A DNA stretch of 46,023 nt from a virus: positions 1 to 46,023 of IMG/VR virus record IMGVR_UViG_3300037189_007830. One strand, 5' to 3'. The position numbers were made by a program, and so were the translations under genes. Under the pieces are notes generated by a model, which made no database searches, was not told the origin of the DNA, and saw only the letters and a list, made by a program, of their open reading frames with translations. Below are positions 15,119 through 21,436 of this stretch, one piece after another. Positions within the stretch are counted from its first letter, which is position 1. Every line of letters begins with the position of its first letter.

Positions 15119-15458
15119 AGACGGTAATAAACATTTAAGAAACCTCAAGGTAGGAGAACTCGTACTCTGTGACGATAATAACTTCTATCCTATTAGACAT
15201 ATAGCCGTTATCTCAGACATGGGATATTTTATAAGGCTATCAAATAATGTATCTTTTAACACGCACGGTAGACTCAGAATTAAAACAGAGAATGGATTTA
15301 AGTTCCCGGAATTATGGGATAGTATCCCTCTTTCCAAGAAGCTAATCCCAATGGTTACTCGTATTATTTTACGTGATCGTATTAAATTTTTCTATGATAT
15401 ACTTATAGATAGAAATATGGTTAGTCCTGAAGGAATCATTTTTAAATTTGGCGATTGA
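15096..15458 (+). CDS. hypothetical protein with Hint-like features
   Basis: Encodes 120 residues, overlapping the kinase gene by 23 bases. The series LKVGELVLCDDNNFYPIRHI, then YFIRLSNNVSFNTHGRLRI, follows the strand pattern of Hint (hedgehog/intein) folds, in which a GxxVL turn precedes a T-x-x-H-x-hydrophobic segment (here NTHGRL). It lacks an N-terminal Cys or Ser and any flanking extein, so it cannot be a normal splicing intein. It could be a degenerate Hint module or just a beta-rich protein. Confidence 0.5.
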   Translation: MELRVITKDGNKHLRNLKVGELVLCDDNNFYPIRHIAVISDMGYFIRLSNNVSFNTHGRLRIKTENGFKFPELWDSIPLSKKLIPMVTRIILRDRIKFFYDILIDRNMVSPEGIIFKFGD

Positions 15459-15467
15459 GAGGGTTTA

Positions 15468-15836
15468 ATGGGCAGAAGCCGAAGAAAAGATAACGATACC
15501 GAAGAGAATGAAAAAACATTAAAGGAATTAAAAGCTGCAAATAGAAGATTAAAAAGTGATAACGAAAGGCTGAAGCAAGAACTAGCTACTCTACGTTCAG
15601 TCTTTGACAAGACCTCTAAGTATTTAAAAGATAATACCGATAACTTTTCAGTGGAATCTTTAATACGAGGTGCTAAGAATGAGGCAACATTAGAACAAAT
15701 TAAAATTACTAATAGTTGTTATGTTTGCAAATCTACAAAACTAAAAGAACTCAATGTTCCTTTTGGAAAAATTATGCTTTGCACAGACTGTAATCACAGT
15801 AAGGTAGTTAGAGATGGAAAAGAAGAAAAAGAATAA
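15468..15836 (+). CDS. coiled-coil protein with C-terminal zinc ribbon
   Basis: Encodes 122 residues. Residues about 12-60 form a clear heptad coiled coil (TLKELKAANRRLKSDNERLK). Residues about 84-110 form a zinc ribbon with CYVCKS and CTDCNH (two CxxC pairs). This architecture suggests a dimeric nucleic-acid-binding or regulatory protein. GAGAGGG precedes the ATG by 5 bases. Its 3' end overlaps the HNH gene by 23 bases, suggesting linked translation. No specific family recognised. Confidence 0.6.
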   Translation: MGRSRRKDNDTEENEKTLKELKAANRRLKSDNERLKQELATLRSVFDKTSKYLKDNTDNFSVESLIRGAKNEATLEQIKITNSCYVCKSTKLKELNVPFGKIMLCTDCNHSKVVRDGKEEKE

Positions 15837-16206
15837 TAAGCCAATCATGTCAATAGAAGACCCTAGATTTAGATCTTTCTTGATGTCTATCTTACGTAGG
15901 GCTAGTAGATTTTGGAAGCCTTCGGAAATATGTATTGAGAAGACTAGAGTTAGTAGAGGTGTTCATATTTGTCCTTCTTGTAAGAAAACTTGTCGGAGAA
16001 AAGATATGAAGAAAGATCACATAAACCCCGTAATACCGGTAACAGGCTTTGGAAGTTGGGATGAGGTTATCAAGAGGTTGTTTGTTACGGAAGATAAGTG
16101 GCAAGCTATTTGTCACGAATGTCATGCTGAAAAGACTAAACAAGAAAATGCCTTGAGAAAGATTGGGAAAAAAGAAAAACCTGTGTTAAAATTAGATGAG
16201 GATTAA
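15814..16206 (+). CDS. HNH-type endonuclease
   Basis: Encodes 130 residues with HNH features: CPSCKK (C53/C56), KDHINPVIPV (D68-H69, the catalytic HNH first motif) and ICHECHAEKTKQEN (C100/C103 with H104 and the final Asn/His position). The paired CxxC set stabilises the fold. Such free-standing HNH proteins may be homing endonucleases or packaging-associated nucleases; here it lies far from terminase, in the early block, so a homing or DNA-processing role is more likely. The N terminus is Lys-rich. ATG overlaps the previous gene. Confidence 0.8.
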   Translation: MEKKKKNNKPIMSIEDPRFRSFLMSILRRASRFWKPSEICIEKTRVSRGVHICPSCKKTCRRKDMKKDHINPVIPVTGFGSWDEVIKRLFVTEDKWQAICHECHAEKTKQENALRKIGKKEKPVLKLDED

Positions 16207-16220
16207 ACCGAAGGATTTTA

Positions 16221-16745
16221 GTGATTAATTTTTTTTATAAATTCGTAGAAGTGTGCATAAAAGGTTTTATGCTTTTTATCATATTCACTTTATTTTTATT
16301 TACGTTTAGCAAGGTTTTAAATGTACCAATTTATGTAGAGCCAGAACTAAGAACAACCTTTGTTCAATTCATGGAAGATGCTGATAGGTACAAGGTAGAG
16401 CCTGATGTATTTAGATTGATTACGGTTTTCAAGGACGAACTGTCATTTGGTACAGCAGCTTACTGTATACCAAGAACTAATACTGTAGTTGTTTCAAAGC
16501 CAATATTTGACAGCTTAAGCCCTGAAGGCAGAAAAGCTTTGCTATACCACGAATGGGGACACTGTACTTTAAAAAGAGATCACGTTGAAGCTGTGGTTAA
16601 TCTATCTTTCGCAACTTGCCCTGTTAGTATAATGCACCCTTATATTGATCCAGTAGAATACTGTTATAAGAACCTAGAAGATTTATACATAGAAGAACTA
16701 TTTGTAAATCCCTACAACTTCAAAAAAATATCCGAGGAGGATTAA
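16221..16745 (+). CDS. membrane-anchored metzincin-like zinc protease
   Basis: A 174-residue protein starting with a GTG. Residues about 14-32 form one hydrophobic helix (CIKGFMLFIIFTLFLFTF) after a positively charged start, implying an N-in topology with the rest outside. YHEWGHCTLKRDH provides H110, E111, H114 and either D120 or H121 as third zinc ligand. Downstream, SIMHPY around M138 resembles the Met-turn of metzincins such as astacin. Four ectodomain cysteines (C82, C115, C133, C148) could form disulfides in the periplasm. It ends overlapping the start of the ClpP-like gene (TAATG), so the two proteases are probably co-expressed. No substrate can be named. Confidence 0.7.
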   Translation: MINFFYKFVEVCIKGFMLFIIFTLFLFTFSKVLNVPIYVEPELRTTFVQFMEDADRYKVEPDVFRLITVFKDELSFGTAAYCIPRTNTVVVSKPIFDSLSPEGRKALLYHEWGHCTLKRDHVEAVVNLSFATCPVSIMHPYIDPVEYCYKNLEDLYIEELFVNPYNFKKISEED

Positions 16746-17488
16746 TGAAAGTGCTCATCTTACTGATGTTGAGTTTCTCTGTTTACGCAAAAGAGATTGT
16801 CTTAACTAAAACTAACTGCGTAAGTTTAACTGGACCTGTTACAGCTAATTCTGTTTCAGAAACTATGGTTGCTCTTCAAAAGATTGCAGGAGAAGGTGAA
16901 GCTTCAGAACCAATTTACTTAGTTTTAAATACTCCCGGAGGTAGCGTTATGGATGGATTAGATTTAATTCAATACATGAATACCTTAAGAAGACCAGTTC
17001 ATGTTGTTGCTAATTTTGCAGCTAGTATGGGGTTTCATATCCTACAACATAGTCCTGTCAGATTAGTTACCGAGTTCTCTACTATTATGTCACACCGAGC
17101 AAACGGTTCTTTTAGAGGAGACATTCCACAGCAAGTTAATTCTAGAATCAGTCATATTACTCAGTTGGTAAATAAGATGGACGAGTATGTTATCAGTAGA
17201 ACTAATGGTAAATTTAGTAAAGATACATATACTGAATTAGTTAGAGATGAGTATTGGGCTGTTGGAGATAATGCAATTAAGGACGGATTTGCCGATGAAG
17301 TGGTTAGTTTAAAATGCGACAATACATTAAACGGTTGGGTAGATAAAGAAATTAACATGTTTATCTTCAGTGTTTTAGCTAAAGTTTCTGAGTGTCCTTT
17401 AATTACTGAACCTGTATTTTCTGGGGAAGAAGGAAAGTCTGAACAAGTTTTAAAATACTTCAAAGAAATTAGACCACTGGGGCTATAG
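16745..17488 (+). CDS. secreted ClpP-fold serine protease
   Basis: A 247-residue protein with a cleavable signal peptide: MKVLILLMLSFSVYA, with cleavage expected after A15. The mature part has a ClpP/SppA-like fold: LNTPGGSVMDG forms the oxyanion region, NFAASMGFHI contains nucleophile S94, STIMSHRANG contains H117, and VRDEYWAVGDNAIKDGFADE supplies D168 and the end of the fold. All three candidate catalytic residues are present. ClpP-type proteins in phages are usually cytoplasmic head-maturation proteases in the packaging operon; this one lies in an envelope cassette, on the opposite strand from structural genes, and appears to be periplasmic. GGAGG precedes the ATG. Confidence 0.8.
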   Translation: MKVLILLMLSFSVYAKEIVLTKTNCVSLTGPVTANSVSETMVALQKIAGEGEASEPIYLVLNTPGGSVMDGLDLIQYMNTLRRPVHVVANFAASMGFHILQHSPVRLVTEFSTIMSHRANGSFRGDIPQQVNSRISHITQLVNKMDEYVISRTNGKFSKDTYTELVRDEYWAVGDNAIKDGFADEVVSLKCDNTLNGWVDKEINMFIFSVLAKVSECPLITEPVFSGEEGKSEQVLKYFKEIRPLGL

Positions 17489-17740
17489 ATGGAATATGTA
17501 ATTGGAATAATTACTGTATTGGTTGGAGGGGTTTTATACCTCTTCAACCAAAATCAAAAATTAAAATCTAACGATAAGATATCTGAAACCAAAATAGAAG
17601 ATGCTAAACTTGAAACAAAGCAGGATGTTATTGCTGAAAAGATTTCAGAAGTAAAATCTGATTTAAGCCAGCTAACAGAACAGCCTGTAAACGATAAACA
17701 AACTGCAGAGGATTTCTGGAGCAAGCGAGGAGATAAATGA
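17489..17740 (+). CDS. N-anchored coiled-coil membrane protein (i-spanin-like topology)
   Basis: Encodes 83 residues: a single N-terminal membrane helix (about residues 4-20, VIGIITVLVGGVLYLF) and a charged, Lys/Glu-rich coiled-coil tail of about 50 residues. This layout matches inner-membrane spanins or other periplasmic-facing anchored coils, but it is short. It directly abuts the ClpP-like gene and overlaps the next gene by 4 bases (ATGA). It could be a lysis component or a partner of the secreted proteases. Confidence 0.6.
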   Translation: MEYVIGIITVLVGGVLYLFNQNQKLKSNDKISETKIEDAKLETKQDVIAEKISEVKSDLSQLTEQPVNDKQTAEDFWSKRGDK

Positions 17741-18114
17741 AGTACCTATTGCTATTACTAATTACATTTAATGCGTTTTCTCAAGAAGTGATCACTGTTA
17801 AGAAAGGCGATGTTGTTCCTTTTGATGGTATTCTTTTTACAAAAGAAAAAGAATTACAGATACGAAAAGAAGTACTAGAGAAGGATTTTCTCGTTAAGAA
17901 GAATCTTTTACTAGAAGAACTAGGTAAACTACAACAAACTGAAATAGATATAGCTAACAAACGAGTTGACGTATATCAAAAAAGAACGCAGGAAATGGCT
18001 GATAGAGAAGTTAGGCAAGAGAATACTGACTTCTGGAAGAGTGCGTTTTACTTTACAGCAGGTGCGTTAATTGTGGGGATTATAGGTTATGGGGTCGTCA
18101 GCACTTACGAATGA
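17737..18114 (+). CDS. signal peptide - coiled coil - C-terminal membrane helix protein
   Basis: Encodes 125 residues. An N-terminal signal peptide (MKYLLLLLITFNAFS) is followed by VKKGDVVPFDGILFTKEK, then a long coiled coil (residues about 45-95) and a C-terminal membrane helix (FYFTAGALIVGIIGYGVV). The topology, with a periplasmic coil anchored at the C terminus, resembles unimolecular spanins, but no lipobox cysteine is present, so it would not be lipid-anchored to the outer membrane. A GDxxPFxGxLxT motif is remembered from uncharacterised phage membrane proteins. It may work with the upstream anchored coil in lysis or envelope defence. Confidence 0.6.
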   Translation: MKYLLLLLITFNAFSQEVITVKKGDVVPFDGILFTKEKELQIRKEVLEKDFLVKKNLLLEELGKLQQTEIDIANKRVDVYQKRTQEMADREVRQENTDFWKSAFYFTAGALIVGIIGYGVVSTYE

Positions 18115-18472
18115 TCAGCTTTTAAAAATAGCAAAACAAGAAGATGACGAAGAGTATGATAGAAGGCACGACTTAGCTTACTACGAAGAAACCTTTAGAA
18201 TCTTAAGCGGCAACAACAAAATATACACAAAGCATATATATCACCACTACAAAAAGTGGTCGGAAGATCCTGTGGATATTAAAGTGTTTCATGCTATAAT
18301 TAATATTAAGAGAAAGGGTAAAGAAACCCTGTTGCTAAATAAAAAAGAATGTTTAATTGAATTAGATAGAGTGTTAGGGGATTATGTCAAAGCAGAAAAA
18401 GCAGAGAAAAAAAAGAGACTTAGAGAAGTATCCAGCGTTAAATCCAAGGCTGAACGCAAAAACAAGAGCTGA
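18089..18472 (+). CDS. hypothetical charged helical protein
   Basis: Encodes 127 residues, overlapping the previous gene by 26 bases. It is highly charged, with EEYDRRHDLAYYEETF and a C-terminal Lys/Arg/Glu-rich helix (KAEKAEKKKRLREV). No catalytic or metal motif is seen. Its unusually long overlap with the next gene (89 bases, different frame) is worth noting; the basic 3' end of this protein is encoded by the same DNA as the basic start of its neighbour. Confidence 0.55.
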   Translation: MGSSALTNDQLLKIAKQEDDEEYDRRHDLAYYEETFRILSGNNKIYTKHIYHHYKKWSEDPVDIKVFHAIINIKRKGKETLLLNKKECLIELDRVLGDYVKAEKAEKKKRLREVSSVKSKAERKNKS

Positions 18473-18971
18473 AGTTCTTGATATGGATTACTTAAAAAAG
18501 CTTAATGAAGAAGAGTTGAAATTCTTAGATCAGTTCATGGCAGAATATGTTAGCGGTTCTTTTAAGAAAAATGCTGTAGGAACTTATAGCGATGATAACT
18601 TTCATAAGACTCCAGAAGAAAGAAGGCAATGCTATACCAGAAACAATATTAGAAATAGATGCGGTCTTACCATATCTAACGCAACGGGACAAACATATAG
18701 GTCTTCTGATATAGATGAGTTTATAGACAATCTAAACAACGCAGAAATGAATTTACATACGAGCGATTTCAATGTACTAAGTAATCTGATATATGACGAA
18801 TACTTAGGGAATAGTGATAATCTTGAAAGTGAAATACTAGAAGAAATGAGACAAGACTATGAGGCTTGCATAAACCCTACGTCTAATTCTGATAGAAAGT
18901 TAGCTGCGTCTAATTATGGTAAATATTTGATGTTAGTATTTAATAATGCCGATCTTAAGAAGAAAGGCTAG
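18384..18971 (+). CDS. hypothetical protein, last gene of + strand block
   Basis: Encodes 195 residues. The N terminus is very basic (MSKQKKQRKKRD), followed by helices and a segment FHKTPEERRQCYTRNNIRNR that may bind nucleic acid. Terminase small subunits have a broadly similar size and basic character, but no diagnostic HTH is apparent and packaging genes are not adjacent, so I leave it unassigned. The start has TAGGGG 6 bases upstream and lies deep inside the preceding gene. Its 3' end overlaps the convergent - strand gene by 39 bases. Confidence 0.6.
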   Translation: MSKQKKQRKKRDLEKYPALNPRLNAKTRAEVLDMDYLKKLNEEELKFLDQFMAEYVSGSFKKNAVGTYSDDNFHKTPEERRQCYTRNNIRNRCGLTISNATGQTYRSSDIDEFIDNLNNAEMNLHTSDFNVLSNLIYDEYLGNSDNLESEILEEMRQDYEACINPTSNSDRKLAASNYGKYLMLVFNNADLKKKG

Positions 18972-19262
18972 GATTGCTAACACAGATGGTAAAACGTATT
19001 TAAGTATGGTGTTTACCATAATCACATGATTATGAATAGGTTCTAGTTTAGTTTCAATTTTACCGATACTAGCTTTGTCTTCTTGTGCCTTTTCTTTAAA
19101 CTCACCTTCAAGTAAACTTAATTTCTTCTCAGCCAAATCGGTTCTTTTTTCATGGATAATCAACGACTGAGTATTCTCTACCATTACTAGATTTATTTCT
19201 TGTAACTTATCGGAGATTTTATCTATTTTATCTTCGAGTCTAGTCAATCTATCTTTTTCCAT
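18933..19262 (-). CDS. XhlA-like coiled-coil membrane protein (putative lysis protein)
   Basis: Encodes 109 residues. Residues 1-80 are a coiled coil starting MEKDRLTRLEDKIDKISDKL, and residues about 85-106 are a single membrane helix (ILKYVLPSVLAILAFLLKIG). This matches hemolysin XhlA/holin-associated proteins, which assist holins in lysis. It is the last gene of the structural strand and overlaps the convergent + gene at its 3' end. It could alternatively be a virion or membrane anchor protein; the ribosome site is weak. Confidence 0.6.
   Translation of the reverse strand: MEKDRLTRLEDKIDKISDKLQEINLVMVENTQSLIIHEKRTDLAEKKLSLLEGEFKEKAQEDKASIGKIETKLEPIHNHVIMVNTILKYVLPSVLAILAFLLKIGIIKY
18986..19034. 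promoter_or_regulatory. pair of inverted repeats at the convergence point
   Basis: ATGGTAAA (18986-18993) pairs with TTTACCAT (19012-19019) over an 18-base loop, and CATAATCA-CA-TGATTATG (19017-19034) is a near-perfect palindrome. Both lie just downstream of the last + strand stop and inside the C-terminal codons of the - strand gene. They could slow or end transcription from either direction or bind a dimeric protein; they are AT-rich with no clean U tract, so terminator activity is uncertain. Confidence 0.3.
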
Positions 19263-19264
19263 AA

Positions 19265-21427
19265 TTACTTCTTTTGTATATTTTGTTTTTCTAGATCTTG
19301 CCTTTCTTTCATTATCTTTCTTATTGGTGAATATTGCATTAAAACATTCATCATAGCAGCTCTTCTTCCAGCGTCCTTTTCGTTCAATGCTTGATTAACA
19401 ATTTTTAATAAAGTGTCTTTTATGCGCCCTTCGGGATAACTATCAATTGTTGACTTGAGAGAAGTTAACCCACTTACTCCCGGTCTAAGTGCAGTACTAG
19501 TTCCGAAAATTGGTCCAGCCGTTCCTTTACTAGCAGCTTCTACTGTTTGTGCGGCTAAGTTAGCACCAGTAACCATATACTGTCCTATATTCCCAAGTGC
19601 AGATTTAATAACACCAGCTTCTTTCAATGGAGCATCAAGAGATCCTTGTTGTGTATATCTTAATGCCTGTATTTCATCAATGGCTTTATCCATACTTTTT
19701 CTAATATTATCAGCCATGTCTGGAAAATTCTTTGATAAATATTCCATAGCTTTGTCATAAGCTTTTTTATTTATTTCATTACTTTCTTTATCAGAGCTTA
19801 ATTGAAGTACGTTTCTAAATATTTTTTTAAACTCTTCAAATGATTTCAAGTCACTACCGAAGACATCTTTTTTTCTTTTAATACCAAGAAACTCAGATCC
19901 TGATGATAGATTATAAATTAAATCATTTACCTTTTTTAAAGGGTTAGCGTTTTCGATTACTTCGATTGGAGCATTATTTAGTACGTTTTTTATTTCAGCT
20001 CTAATTAAATCTTCGGAAATCGACTTGTCTTCGGTTATAGCTATCTTTTTTATAGAGTCAACTAGGTCGTTAAGATACTGCGCCTTTTGTAAAGTATCTT
20101 CCTTAGCTACGTCAAAAGCAGTACCGCCCATTCCTTTCAAGCTTTCGCCTAAAACACCAGCAACTTCTTCTGCTTCGTCTACATTTAAAAGTTTCTTTGG
20201 TTCTAATTGTTTGATGTATTTTGAATATAAATCTAAAGCGTCTGTGTCTTTAGCTAACGAAGCTAAAGCTGTTTCTGTATCTACAGAACTTTCAATTTTA
20301 TTTTTCATAGTAAAGCCGTATTTAGCCCTAAGACCTTTAGCTTTACCCATTCCCATTATCTTTTTATTAGCTAGAATTTCGTCTATATCTCTACTTAACG
20401 AGTGCCAGTCTCCTAATGTTAAGGTTTTTTGAGCGTCTGTTAATTCTTTTAATCTGTTTAAATATAAAGATTCTATTTCATCAGCAGCTTTATTAGCTTT
20501 ATTTCTACCCAATTTTCTCAAATCACCTATCAACAGCTTTATTTCGGGCACAATATTGGCTCTTTGTGGAGCAGGAATGTTGTCTAATATTTTGTTTTTT
20601 AATGTAGCAACTTCTTGTATTTTAGAATTTATTTGAGGCATAACAGATTCTGCTACTTGCACAGCTCTTTCTCTTATGGTCGCTTTGTTTTCTGGAGTTA
20701 CAAAACCTATACTTTCTTTACCTAAAGCTACTGATGTTTTTCCAACTTTAAAGATTTCTGGAAGTTTACCTTGATCAGCTTTTTCTGAAATACTTTTACC
20801 GATAGCTCTACCAGTAGCACCCAGCCCTTCTAAAGCTCCGCCTATAGTAGCACCACCAATACCGCCTACAGCAACGCCTGTTGGTACATCCTTTATTCTC
20901 TCAAGCCCTTCTCTCTCAGAAGCACCTAGAGCTGTTAAACCGCCCATAGTAGCACCAACTTTACCAGCACTCGCTATGTTTGCCAAAGCTCCTTCGCCAA
21001 CTGTAGGAACTAATGCTGATCTTAAAAGTTGTAAAGCTTTCGACCCCTTCCCAGCTACTGAAGCAGCTTCCGCAGGTGCAGCAGTTCCTCCGCTAAGACC
21101 TGTTATTAGAGCAGCTTGAGCCATTCCCCCACCTAATCCTCCTAATGCTGAAGTAATAGGGTACTCTTTTTCGGACTTCTTGTATTCAGCTCTAGATTCT
21201 TCTAATGCTTGTTGGTAAGGTTTTGAGCTAGTTGCAGACTCTAAAGCCGCAGCCATTTCATCCGCTGTATCAAAAGTTAAACCCTGAGCTGCTGAACGAG
21301 CTAAGGCTTCTGGCATAGATGTTTCAACTTTATTTTCAGCAGGCAGATCCTGATTGAATAAATGTTGTAATTCTGGATCGTTTTTTAACTGCTCTAATTC
21401 TAATTGCTCTTGTTTGGTGAGTGCCAT
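19265..21427 (-). CDS. putative internal virion / ejection protein
   Basis: A 720-residue protein. Residues about 45-225 are rich in Gly and Ala with glycine-zipper runs (SALGGLGGGMAQAALI, GGIGGATIGGALEGL) that could insert into membranes; residues about 225-700 are long charged helices. The segment QGLTFDTADE resembles the start of phage structural proteins I recall. This layout, and its place after three similar large proteins in the tail operon, suggests an ejection protein that forms a channel across the cell envelope during DNA delivery. AAAGG lies 6 bases before the ATG. Confidence 0.6.
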   Translation of the reverse strand: MALTKQEQLELEQLKNDPELQHLFNQDLPAENKVETSMPEALARSAAQGLTFDTADEMAAALESATSSKPYQQALEESRAEYKKSEKEYPITSALGGLGGGMAQAALITGLSGGTAAPAEAASVAGKGSKALQLLRSALVPTVGEGALANIASAGKVGATMGGLTALGASEREGLERIKDVPTGVAVGGIGGATIGGALEGLGATGRAIGKSISEKADQGKLPEIFKVGKTSVALGKESIGFVTPENKATIRERAVQVAESVMPQINSKIQEVATLKNKILDNIPAPQRANIVPEIKLLIGDLRKLGRNKANKAADEIESLYLNRLKELTDAQKTLTLGDWHSLSRDIDEILANKKIMGMGKAKGLRAKYGFTMKNKIESSVDTETALASLAKDTDALDLYSKYIKQLEPKKLLNVDEAEEVAGVLGESLKGMGGTAFDVAKEDTLQKAQYLNDLVDSIKKIAITEDKSISEDLIRAEIKNVLNNAPIEVIENANPLKKVNDLIYNLSSGSEFLGIKRKKDVFGSDLKSFEEFKKIFRNVLQLSSDKESNEINKKAYDKAMEYLSKNFPDMADNIRKSMDKAIDEIQALRYTQQGSLDAPLKEAGVIKSALGNIGQYMVTGANLAAQTVEAASKGTAGPIFGTSTALRPGVSGLTSLKSTIDSYPEGRIKDTLLKIVNQALNEKDAGRRAAMMNVLMQYSPIRKIMKERQDLEKQNIQKK

Positions 21428-21436
21428 TTTAAACCT

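Noticed and set aside
15096-15458. Intein or mini-intein
   Set aside because: No N-terminal Cys/Ser, no exteins and no C-terminal HN motif.
17489-18114. Canonical Rz/Rz1 spanin pair
   Set aside because: Not nested, no lipobox, and no neighbouring endolysin; only topology is similar.
18384-18971. Terminase small subunit
   Set aside because: Basic N terminus and size fit, but no terminase large subunit or portal follows and no diagnostic HTH was seen.
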